Below are positions 1 through 5,200 of a DNA stretch of 7,413 nt, piece by piece. This DNA comes from an uncultured Oscillospiraceae bacterium. GTDB taxonomy: Bacteria; Bacillota_A; Clostridia; Oscillospirales; Oscillospiraceae. Each line of letters opens with the position of its first letter. Within the stretch, counting starts at the first letter, position 1. Both the position numbers and the translations under genes were made by a program. Where the stretch lies: positions 1 through 7,413 of the forward strand of contig CAAGIU010000352.1 of the NCBI GenBank assembly GCA_900770015.1, in the 5' to 3' direction. The notes under the pieces are model-generated. The model searched no databases, was not told the DNA's origin, and worked only from the letters and a program-made list of their open reading frames with translations.

Positions 1-73
1 CGGAGTACCCTCTCAGTCAGCCTGTTCGGCTGACAGCTCTCCCAAAGGGAGAGCCAAGGGCGCTGCCGCGCCA
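1..73 (+). repeat. Palindromic intergenic repeat, copy 1 (CCCTCTCAG family)
   Basis: The segment has a conserved head (GGAGTACCCTCTCAG, 2-16) followed by two hairpins. Hairpin 1 pairs GTCAGCC (16-22) with GGCTGAC (28-34) around TGTTC. Hairpin 2 pairs GCTCTCCC (36-43) with GGGAGAGC (47-54) around AAA. A related sequence lies inverted at 7261-7333 (about 85% identical by eye) and another in direct orientation at 7367-7413. It has no coding potential. From memory, repeats of this design are common between genes in gut Clostridia. Whether the element extends left of position 1 cannot be seen. Confidence 0.75.
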
Positions 74-121
74 TACGATTTGCGGAGTTCTATCGGAGAA
101 TGGTACCTTTTTCATTATCTC

Positions 122-149
122 CACTCTACACTCTTCAATCTTCACTCTC
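122..149. repeat. Degenerate 7-bp tandem repeat, pyrimidine-rich
   Basis: Four consecutive heptamers fit the unit CACTCTT: CACTCTA (122-128), CACTCTT (129-135), CAATCTT (136-142) and CACTCTC (143-149). The surrounding bases (about 110-153) are also strongly pyrimidine-rich on this strand. There is no gene here. The function is unknown; it may be slippage-generated spacer DNA. Confidence 0.5.
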
Positions 150-168
150 TCTTGTAAACCGTAAATTG

Positions 169-202
169 AAATCCCGGCTGCAAATAAACGCAGCCGGGAT
201 TT
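169..202. terminator. Strong hairpin terminator, probably serving the leftward glycosyltransferase
   Basis: A perfect 13-bp stem pairs AAATCCCGGCTGC (169-181) with GCAGCCGGGATTT (190-202) around an 8-base loop. On the plus strand it is followed by GGTTTTCT; on the minus strand the stem ends in TTT and is followed by CAATTTA. It could therefore act in either direction. The nearest gene reading into it is the leftward glycosyltransferase ending at 381, and the 161-bp element at 220-380 separates the two. The likely original order is gene, stop codon, terminator, later split by the insertion. Confidence 0.7.
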
Positions 203-219
203 GGTTTTCTGTTATTTAA

Positions 220-380
220 GGCAACACCGCACAATGGGAGCTGCGGGCTTCGGCGGATCTTTTGCCCCAATCGCGCAGTATGAAAAATGGGAAATACATC
301 CAGTATTCCCGCATTTTCCATACTTTCGCTTGGGTCAAAATCTCGCGCCGAATCTCCTTGCCCCATTATGCGGTGTTGCC
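220..380. mobile_element. MITE-like element, copy 1 (161 bp)
   Basis: The terminal inverted repeats are 19 bp: the left end (220-238) matches the inverted right end (362-380) except for one base; the copy 2 form is GGCAACACCGCATAATGGG. The element is flanked by TTAA on both sides (216-219 and 381-384), a probable 4-bp target duplication. The whole element is an imperfect palindrome about its midpoint near 300, where GGGAAATAC faces GTATTCCC, so a transcript could fold into one long hairpin. The second copy at 4600-4760 differs at only three positions (232, 255 and 274 here). No transposase is encoded, so it would be a non-autonomous element moved in trans. The 4-bp YTA-type target recalls the IS5 family, but that assignment is a guess. 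The right target repeat covers the stop codon of the neighbouring glycosyltransferase gene. Short frames across the element on both strands exist only because it lacks stops and are not counted as genes. Confidence 0.88.
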
Positions 381-1379
381 TTAATTGAATCGGACAACCA
401 GGTGGGAGAACTTATACACGCCCTTGACCATTTTTCTGCCGGGGACACCGGGGATGTTGACGAAGGTCAGCGGGGTGTAGCGGCGGAAATGGTCAGCGCG
501 CTTTTTGTTGATGGCCTGGCATTCCTTCCACATTTTGTTCAGGTTTTCATCGGCCTCGTCCGTATCGTTCAGACGGCTGAAGACGGTGGCGATGCCGAAC
601 ATCATGAACAGCTCATGATCCAGGTAGCGCATCAGATTCCGGTTCTCGGGCTTGGTTCGCTCCACAACAGCAAAGCACTCCCGGGCGACCAGCAGCTGGT
701 GCTTATAATTGCGCTTGGTGGCTTCGTTGGCCACGGACTGTCCCTCGCGGCCGATGGTGTAGCGGTACAGATCCATGTCCAGATAGTACAGGGTCTCCAC
801 AAAGGGCAGCACAGAGCAGACCATCAGGTTATCCTCGTAGAAGGTGTGCAGAGGCAGGTCCATGCCGCTTTCGCGCATGCATTCGGTGCGGAAGGTGCAG
901 CTGTGGATGGTCAGCAGCTGGTGGGGCAGGAAGCGCTTCACCTCGTCCCAGCCGAAACGGCGGCCCTCCGGCAGCGCATTGGCATAGCGGATGGAACGGT
1001 CGCCCACGCCGTCATGGTGGACATAATAGTAGTTGGTGACCATCAGGTCCGCCTCGCAGGTTTCCAGTGCGTCCAGGAAGCGCACGAAATCCTCGGAAAC
1101 GCAGTCGTCGCTGTCCACCACCTTGAAGTATTTGCCGGTGGCGTGCTTCAGACCCTGGTTGATGCCGGCGCCGTGACCGCCGTTTTCCTGATGGATGACC
1201 CTGACGATGTCGGGATATTTTGCGGCATATTCATCGCCGATTTTCCCGGTATCGTCCCTGGAGCCGTCGTCGATGACGATGATCTCCACCCGGTCGCCGC
1301 CCTTCAGGAGGCTTTCGATACAGTTGCTCATGTACGCCTGGGAATTATAGCAAGGGACTGTTACAGTCAGAAGTTTCAT
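381..1379 (-). CDS. Family 2 (GT-A fold) glycosyltransferase
   Basis: The gene encodes a 332-residue cytoplasmic enzyme predicted to move a sugar from a nucleotide-sugar donor to a glycan or lipid-linked acceptor. The N-terminal GT-A domain shows the family 2 opening (TVTVPCYNSQAYMSNCIESL, residues 5-24), VIDDGS (35-40) for nucleotide binding, the ENGGHGAGINQGLKHATG segment (65-82) and the metal-binding VDSDD motif (88-92). YEDN (181-184) is a candidate for the acidic catalytic-base motif. The C-terminal third is unassigned, and no membrane segment is obvious. The start at 1379 is preferred because the family fold begins there and AAAAGGGG precedes it by about seven bases; an upstream in-frame ATG at 1502 would add 41 unlikely residues and cross the promoter region. 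It stands alone, divergent from the metal-uptake operon. The stop codon TAA (383-381) abuts a MITE-like element. Donor and acceptor cannot be told; capsule, exopolysaccharide or teichoic-acid-like synthesis are all possible. Confidence 0.9.
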   Translation of the reverse strand: MKLLTVTVPCYNSQAYMSNCIESLLKGGDRVEIIVIDDGSRDDTGKIGDEYAAKYPDIVRVIHQENGGHGAGINQGLKHATGKYFKVVDSDDCVSEDFVRFLDALETCEADLMVTNYYYVHHDGVGDRSIRYANALPEGRRFGWDEVKRFLPHQLLTIHSCTFRTECMRESGMDLPLHTFYEDNLMVCSVLPFVETLYYLDMDLYRYTIGREGQSVANEATKRNYKHQLLVARECFAVVERTKPENRNLMRYLDHELFMMFGIATVFSRLNDTDEADENLNKMWKECQAINKKRADHFRRYTPLTFVNIPGVPGRKMVKGVYKFSHLVVRFN

Positions 1380-1413
1380 ATAGTTACCCCTTTTTTGTTT
1401 TTCTATCCCGTAA

Positions 1414-1442
1414 ATTCTACCATTTATCCGAAGATTTGTCAA
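1414..1442 (-). promoter_or_regulatory. Sigma-A-type promoter of the glycosyltransferase gene
   Basis: On the minus strand a consensus -35 TTGACA (1442-1437) is followed after 17 bases by -10 TAGAAT (1419-1414). Transcription would begin near 1407, leaving a leader of about 28 bases before the ATG at 1379. The -35 element lies two bases from the dyad at 1445-1461, so a protein bound there could control it. Confidence 0.75.
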
Positions 1443-1444
1443 CA

Positions 1445-1461
1445 GCAGCATATTCTGCTGC
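1445..1461. promoter_or_regulatory. Inverted repeat between divergent promoters, possible second operator
   Basis: GCAGCA (1445-1450) and TGCTGC (1456-1461) form a perfect 6-bp dyad around TATTC. It lies between the glycosyltransferase -35 element and the Fur-like box, abutting the latter. Both dyads have five-base spacers, and their centres are 23 bp apart. Its sequence does not resemble a Fur-family box, so it may serve a different regulator or none. Confidence 0.4.
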
Positions 1462-1490
1462 AATATGAAAATGAGAAGCATTTTCATATT
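1462..1490. promoter_or_regulatory. Fur/Zur-type operator upstream of the metal-uptake operon
   Basis: A perfect 12-bp inverted repeat (AATATGAAAATG at 1462-1473, CATTTTCATATT at 1479-1490) surrounds AGAAG. Its 19-bp core GAAAATGAGAAGCATTTTC (1467-1485) matches the classical Fur-box consensus GATAATGATAATCATTATC at 15 of 19 positions. It overlaps the first two bases of the operon -35 element, so occupancy should block RNA polymerase. A further half-site CATTTTC recurs at 1493-1499. The first gene of the operon encodes a Fur-family protein, so autoregulation is the natural reading. It is not a good match to the B. subtilis Zur box; the metal sensed is inferred from the genes. Confidence 0.75.
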
Positions 1491-1516
1491 GACATTTTCC
1501 ATAAACGCAGTATAAT
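1489..1516 (+). promoter_or_regulatory. Sigma-A-type promoter of the metal-uptake operon
   Basis: TTGACA (1489-1494) and TATAAT (1511-1516) are both perfect consensus hexamers, separated by 16 bases. Transcription should begin near 1523, about 26 bases before the first ATG. The consensus boxes predict strong unrepressed transcription, which fits an operon held off by the adjoining Fur-like box. Confidence 0.85.
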
Positions 1517-1548
1517 ATGAGAACTGTTATCAAATTCGGAGGAAGCCC

Positions 1549-1965
1549 ATGCAGCCCAAGGCACAGTACAAAACCAAGCAGCGTGATGAGCTGCGCGCAT
1601 TTCTGGAGCAGGCTCCCGGCAGGCACATCACCGCCGGAGATGTCTGCGAATACTTCCGGCAGGCCGGGCGGCCCATCGGCATGGCCACGGTATACCGCCA
1701 GCTGGAGAAAATGGTGGATGAGGGCATCGTCACCAAGTACAGCATCGACGCCAACACCCCCGCCTGCTTTGAATATCTCGGCACCCATCTGAACGAAGAA
1801 ACCTGCTACCACTGCAAATGCCAGGTCTGCGGCAAGCTGATCCACATGCACTGCGAAGAGCTGCCGGAGCTGGAAAAACACATTCTGGAGCACCACGGTT
1901 TCGCCATCGACCCCATTCGGACAGTCTTCTTCGGCGTCTGCCGGGAATGCCGGGAGGGTGCCTGA
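1549..1965 (+). CDS. zur: Fur-family metalloregulator, probably Zur
   Basis: A 138-residue cytoplasmic repressor of the Fur family, at the family's usual length. The N-terminal winged helix contains the recognition segment GMATVYRQLEKMVDEGIV (residues 44-61). The C-terminal dimerisation domain has two CxxC pairs (C91/C94 and C131/C134), the Cys4 structural zinc site of the family. The usual HHH stretch is replaced by C86-Y87-H88; H80, C86 and H88 are plausible sensing ligands by comparison with actinobacterial Zur, but this is an inference. The start is supported by GGAGG at 1538-1542, six bases ahead. The stop overlaps the next gene's start by one base (TGATG). Its place at the head of a zinc-type ABC operon behind a Fur-like box favours Zur over Fur, PerR or Mur, but the metal is not proven. 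Confidence 0.88.
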   Translation: MQPKAQYKTKQRDELRAFLEQAPGRHITAGDVCEYFRQAGRPIGMATVYRQLEKMVDEGIVTKYSIDANTPACFEYLGTHLNEETCYHCKCQVCGKLIHMHCEELPELEKHILEHHGFAIDPIRTVFFGVCRECREGA

Positions 1966-2900
1966 TGAAAAAAACCATTGCCATTGTGCTCTGCTTGCTG
2001 CTGGTCTGTCTCACCGGCTGCAGCGCGGCGCCGAAAAACGACAAAATCACCGTGGTGGCTGCCATTTTCCCGGAATATGACTGGGCGCGGCAGATCATCG
2101 GTGAAAACAGCAACATCGAGCTTACGCTGCTGGTGGACGACGGTGTGGACCCCCACAGCTTCCAGCCCTCCGTGGGGGACATGGTAGCCGTGGCGAATTG
2201 CGACCTGCTGATCTACGGCGGCGGCGAGTCCGACGGCTGGCTGGCAGACGCCTTGAAAGGCAGCAAGCAGGAGCAGACCGTTCTGGAGCTGATCCCGCTG
2301 CTGGGAGATAAAGCCCACACCGAGCAGATCGTGGAGGGTATGCAGGCGGAAGCGGAGGAGGAAGCGGAAACCGACGAGCACGTCTGGCTCTCCCTGCGCA
2401 ATGCCGCCGTGTTCTGCCGGGCCATCGCCGACGCCCTGTGCCGGCTGGACCCTGCAAACAAGGATTCTTATCAGGCAAACCTGGAAGATTATCTTGCCAG
2501 GCTGAACGCGCTGGATGAACGCTACACCCAGACCATTGCAAACGCCCGCCGGGACACCGTTGTGGTCTGCGACCGGTTCCCCTTCCGCTATCTGGTGGAG
2601 GACTACAATCTCCGCTACTACGCCGCCTTCCCCGGCTGCTCCGCCGAGTGCAACGCCAGCTTTGAAACCGTCATCTTCCTGGCTCAGAAGGTGGAGGGGC
2701 TGGGCCTTCCCGCCATTCTCGTCACCGAGACCGGCGACGGCCGCATCGCCCGTTCCGTTGCCGAAAACGCCGGGCAGGAAAGCATCGATATTCTCACCCT
2801 GGATGCCATGCAGTCCGTCTCCCTGAAGGACGCCGCCACCCGGGATTACCTTTCCACCATGGAGCAGAACCTGCAGGTGCTGGAAACCGCTCTGAACTAA
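1965..2900 (+). CDS. znuA: Metal ABC transporter substrate-binding lipoprotein (ZnuA/TroA-like)
   Basis: A 311-residue extracellular lipoprotein that should capture a divalent metal, probably zinc, and hand it to the permease. A lysine-bearing signal peptide ends in the lipobox LTGC with lipidated C19. Mature cluster A-I features follow: ITVVAAIFPEYDWARQI (28-44), VDPHSFQPS with ligand H64, and DEHVWLSLRN with ligand H139. An acidic stretch (EAEEEAETDE, 129-138) occupies the place where ZnuA proteins often carry a His-rich loop. At the usual third-His position the protein reads VVCDRFPFRY, with C202; C225 and C229 lie nearby. E255 may be an acidic ligand. The start is set by GGGAGGG at 1952-1958 and by translational overlap with the regulator; an in-frame extension to 1818 has no signal-peptide logic. 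Manganese or iron cannot be excluded as the substrate. Confidence 0.9.
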   Translation: MKKTIAIVLCLLLVCLTGCSAAPKNDKITVVAAIFPEYDWARQIIGENSNIELTLLVDDGVDPHSFQPSVGDMVAVANCDLLIYGGGESDGWLADALKGSKQEQTVLELIPLLGDKAHTEQIVEGMQAEAEEEAETDEHVWLSLRNAAVFCRAIADALCRLDPANKDSYQANLEDYLARLNALDERYTQTIANARRDTVVVCDRFPFRYLVEDYNLRYYAAFPGCSAECNASFETVIFLAQKVEGLGLPAILVTETGDGRIARSVAENAGQESIDILTLDAMQSVSLKDAATRDYLSTMEQNLQVLETALN

Positions 2901-2915
2901 CGAAAGGAGGCTCCT

Positions 2916-3620
2916 ATGCCTCAGATTATCTGCGAAAACGTCTCCCTGGGCTACGAAAACCGCCCGATTCTGAAGGATTTGAGCTTCACCGTCAATTCCG
3001 GGGATTATCTGTGCATCGTGGGGGAGAACGGCTCCGGCAAGTCCACCCTGATGAAGACCATGCTGGCTTTGACGCCCCCGCTGGCCGGCTGCATCCGCAT
3101 GGAGGAGGGCCTGACCTCCACCCAGATCGGGTATCTGCCCCAGCAGACCCAGGTGCAGCGGGATTTCCCGGCATCGGTGCGGGAGGTGGTGCTCTCCGGC
3201 TTCCAGGGCCGGTGCGGCCTGCGCCCGTTCTACACCAAAGCGGAAAAAAAGGCCGCGCAGGAGAACATGGAGCGGATGGCAATCTCCCAGTTTGCCCGCA
3301 AATGCTACCGGGAGCTCTCCGGCGGGCAGCAGCAGCGGGTGCTGCTGGCCCGGGCACTCTGCGCCACCCGGAAATGCCTGCTGCTGGACGAGCCGGTCTC
3401 CGGCCTGGACCCCAAAGTCACCACGGAAATGTACGAAATTATCCGCAGCCTCCACGCGGAGGGCATCACCGTCATCATGATCTCCCACGACATCCACGCC
3501 GCTCTGGAATACGCCACCCACATTCTCCACATCGGGCAGCAGGTGTTCTTCGGCACCCGGGAGGAATACATCCGCAGCGGCATCGGGCAGAGCTTCCTGT
3601 CCGGAAAGGAGCAGCCATGA
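2916..3620 (+). CDS. znuC: Metal ABC transporter ATP-binding protein (ZnuC-like)
   Basis: A 234-residue cytoplasmic ATPase that powers the importer. All nucleotide-binding motifs are intact and in order: Walker A GENGSGKST (36-44), Q-loop in GYLPQQ (72-77), signature LSGGQ (134-138), Walker B CLLLDEP (154-160), D-loop SGLD (162-165) and switch histidine H191. The segment after the Q-loop (DFPASVREVVLSG) is typical of metal-chelate importers. The gene starts 15 bases after the lipoprotein stop, with a very strong AAAGGAGG (2903-2910) five bases before the ATG. Its stop overlaps the permease start (ATGA). Length and motifs suit ZnuC, AdcC or MntB-type proteins; the zinc assignment rests on the neighbours. 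Confidence 0.92.
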   Translation: MPQIICENVSLGYENRPILKDLSFTVNSGDYLCIVGENGSGKSTLMKTMLALTPPLAGCIRMEEGLTSTQIGYLPQQTQVQRDFPASVREVVLSGFQGRCGLRPFYTKAEKKAAQENMERMAISQFARKCYRELSGGQQQRVLLARALCATRKCLLLDEPVSGLDPKVTTEMYEIIRSLHAEGITVIMISHDIHAALEYATHILHIGQQVFFGTREEYIRSGIGQSFLSGKEQP

Positions 3621-4453
3621 TCCAGACCCTTTCTCTCTACTTCTCCTACCCCTTTGTGCGCTACGCCATGGTGGTGGGTGTGTTGATTGCCCTGTGCTCC
3701 TCATTGCTGGGGGTGACGCTGGTGCTGAAGCGGTTTTCCTTCATCGGCGACGGCCTGTCCCATGTGGCCTTCGGCGCCATGGCCATTGCCGCGGTGCTGA
3801 ATCTGACGGACCGGATGCTCATCGTCCTGCCCATCACCGTCATCTGCGCGGTGCTGCTGCTTCGCACGGGACAGAATGCCAAAATCAAGGGGGACGCCGC
3901 CATCGCCATGATCTCCGTGGGCGCACTGGCTTTCGGATACCTGCTGATGAGCATGTTCTCCACCTCCTCCAACCTCTCCGGGGATGTCTGCGGAACCCTC
4001 TTCGGCTCCACCTCCATCCTGACCCTGACCAAAACCGAGGTCTGGGTCTGCACCATCCTCTCGGCGGCGGTGCTGGTGCTGTTTGTGCTCTTCTACCATC
4101 GCATCTTCGATGTGACCTTTGACGAGAGCTTCGCCCAGGCGGCGGGAACCCATGTGGATGCCGTCAATCTGATGATCGCGGTGATCACGGCGGTGATCAT
4201 TGTACTGGCCATGAATCTGGTGGGCTCGCTGCTGATCTCGGCGCTGATTATCTTCCCCGCCCTCTCCGCCATGCGGATTTTCCGGAGCTTCCTCTCCGTC
4301 ACCGTCTGCGCGGCGGTGGTCTCGGTGGTGTGCACGGCGGCGGGCATTCTGATTTCCATTCTGGCGGGAACCCCCGTAGGCTCCACCGTGGTTGCGGTGG
4401 ATGTGGCCGCCTTTGCCCTGTGCTCCCTCACCGGAAAATGCCTTGGCAGATAA
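3617..4453 (+). CDS. znuB: Metal ABC transporter permease, ABC-3 family (ZnuB-like)
   Basis: A 278-residue integral membrane protein forming the channel of the importer, presumably as a dimer. About eight or nine hydrophobic segments are visible, roughly at residues 16-37, 48-62, 67-82, 94-113, 142-160, 183-200, 203-218, 225-247 and 253-270. Family landmarks are FIGDGLSHVAFG (42-53), the conserved VGSLLISALIIFPALSAM (202-219), which includes the ATPase contact region, and GTPVGSTVV (251-259). The ATG at 3617 is chosen because it overlaps the ATPase stop, has AAAGGAG just upstream, and begins the family-conserved sequence; the same frame is open back to 3011 only as an accident of high GC. It is the last gene of the operon and is followed by a long stem-loop. 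Confidence 0.92.
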   Translation: MIQTLSLYFSYPFVRYAMVVGVLIALCSSLLGVTLVLKRFSFIGDGLSHVAFGAMAIAAVLNLTDRMLIVLPITVICAVLLLRTGQNAKIKGDAAIAMISVGALAFGYLLMSMFSTSSNLSGDVCGTLFGSTSILTLTKTEVWVCTILSAAVLVLFVLFYHRIFDVTFDESFAQAAGTHVDAVNLMIAVITAVIIVLAMNLVGSLLISALIIFPALSAMRIFRSFLSVTVCAAVVSVVCTAAGILISILAGTPVGSTVVAVDVAAFALCSLTGKCLGR

Positions 4454-4466
4454 TATTGCCGCGCCA

Positions 4467-4543
4467 TTGTAAGAGAGAATAGCAGCCTCCCGGGAACACG
4501 CATAAACGGCAACCTGGCGGGAGGATGCTATCTTCCCTTACAA
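4467..4543 (+). terminator. Long 26-bp stem-loop at the operon end, likely terminator or 3' stabiliser
   Basis: The arms TTGTAAGAGAGAATAGCA... (4467-4492) and ...TGCTATCTTCCCTTACAA (4518-4543) pair over 26 positions with four mismatches, around a 25-base loop. The stem begins 13 bases after the permease stop. It lacks a convincing T-run on the plus strand (AATTGGCTTG follows), so it is not a textbook intrinsic terminator. It could act with the next hairpin, protect the mRNA 3' end, or be an old palindromic insertion. Confidence 0.55.
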
Positions 4544-4563
4544 AATTGGCTTGTACGTTAACG

Positions 4564-4592
4564 AACACCCGAAGGGCTGGCCTTCGGGTGTT
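4564..4592. terminator. Bidirectional hairpin between convergent genes
   Basis: AACACCCGAAGG (4564-4575) pairs perfectly with CCTTCGGGTGTT (4581-4592) around GCTGG. On the plus strand TTGTTCT covers the end of the stem and the bases after it, suiting the end of the metal operon. On the minus strand it is the first hairpin beyond the 161-bp element downstream of the deformylase-like gene. With the element removed, the stem would begin only four bases after that gene's stop codon. Confidence 0.7.
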
Positions 4593-4599
4593 GTTCTAT

Positions 4600-4760
4600 G
4601 GCAACACCGCATAATGGGAGCTGCGGGCTTCGGCAGATCTTTTGCCCCAATCGTGCAGTATGAAAAATGGGAAATACATCCAGTATTCCCGCATTTTCCA
4701 TACTTTCGCTTGGGTCAAAATCTCGCGCCGAATCTCCTTGCCCCATTATGCGGTGTTGCC
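4600..4760. mobile_element. MITE-like element, copy 2 (161 bp)
   Basis: It is the same element as at 220-380, in the same orientation, with three substitutions (4612, 4635, 4654). The 19-bp terminal inverted repeats are perfect here (4600-4618 and 4742-4760). The flanks are CTAT on both sides (4596-4599 and 4761-4764). Because CTAT is not palindromic, this proves a real 4-bp direct duplication rather than an extension of the terminal repeats. The right duplicate covers the TAG stop of the deformylase-like gene. Both the near identity and the intact ends point to recent movement. It encodes no transposase. Confidence 0.9.
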
Positions 4761-5171
4761 CTATATCAGGATTCCGTTGCAGTGGTCGATTTCATGCTGG
4801 ATGATCTGGGCGGTCCAGCCGGTATAGGATTTGAGGCGGGTCTGGAATGCCGCATTCTGGTAGCGAACCTTGATTTTCTGGTAGCGGGTGGTCTTTCTTG
4901 TGCCGTTCAGGGACAGACAGCCCTCCTCGGCCTCGTAGGGCTCCGACGCTTTGACGATCTCCGGGTTGTACATCACCGTTGGGGTGTCGCCATCCAGAAA
5001 CACAATGATCCGCTTTGCCTTGCCGATCATATTGGCCGCCATGCCCACGCAGCCATCCCGGTGGGCATTCAGCGTATCCAGCAGATCCTGTCCGATGAGA
5101 ATGTCCTCGGGCGTCGCCGGTTCGGACTTCCTGGCCAGAAAAATCACATCTTTGCAAATGGGCTGAACCAT
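4761..5171 (-). CDS. def: Peptide deformylase-like protein (short clostridial type)
   Basis: A 136-residue cytoplasmic protein of the peptide deformylase family, which removes the formyl group from nascent N-terminal methionine using a bound metal. Motif II EGCLS (83-87, metal ligand C85) and motif III HEIDH (126-130, ligands H126 and H130, base E127) are intact. Motif I is altered: CVGMAANMIG (41-50) against the canonical GxGLAAxQ, so Met stands where the active-site Gln is expected. The protein is also shorter than the usual 150-180 residues, ending soon after motif III. From memory, similar short forms occur in Clostridia, so activity is plausible but the natural substrate is less certain. 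The start is supported by AAGGAGG (5185-5179) seven bases upstream. The gene is monocistronic and divergent from glmS. Its stop codon abuts a MITE-like element. Confidence 0.85.
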   Translation of the reverse strand: MVQPICKDVIFLARKSEPATPEDILIGQDLLDTLNAHRDGCVGMAANMIGKAKRIIVFLDGDTPTVMYNPEIVKASEPYEAEEGCLSLNGTRKTTRYQKIKVRYQNAAFQTRLKSYTGWTAQIIQHEIDHCNGILI

Positions 5172-5200
5172 GGGGTTCCCTCCTTGTCTGGGATGGAATG

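Noticed and set aside
142..366. Small minus-strand frame across MITE copy 1, with a near-identical partner at 4558-4746
   Set aside because: The shared residues come from the repeated element itself, and the frames run into unrelated flanks. The element is non-coding and palindromic, and it reads open in the other direction too.
1380..1502. N-terminal extension of the glycosyltransferase to an upstream ATG
   Set aside because: The 41 added residues precede the conserved start of the fold and would put the promoter and ribosome site inside the coding region.
201..1520. 439-residue open frame on the plus strand
   Set aside because: It is antisense to the glycosyltransferase, whose motifs are clear on the minus strand, and starts inside the MITE. 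It has no recognisable domain.
1818..1964. Upstream in-frame extension of the metal-binding lipoprotein
   Set aside because: It overlaps the regulator gene and would bury the signal peptide and lipobox. The ATG at 1965 has a ribosome site and starts a proper lipoprotein signal.
3011..3616. Upstream in-frame extension of the permease
   Set aside because: It overlaps the ATPase gene in another frame and lacks family similarity. The ATGA overlap at 3617 is the natural start.
1806..3704. 632-residue minus-strand frame
   Set aside because: It is a shadow of the metal operon in GC-rich DNA, with low-complexity composition and no motifs.
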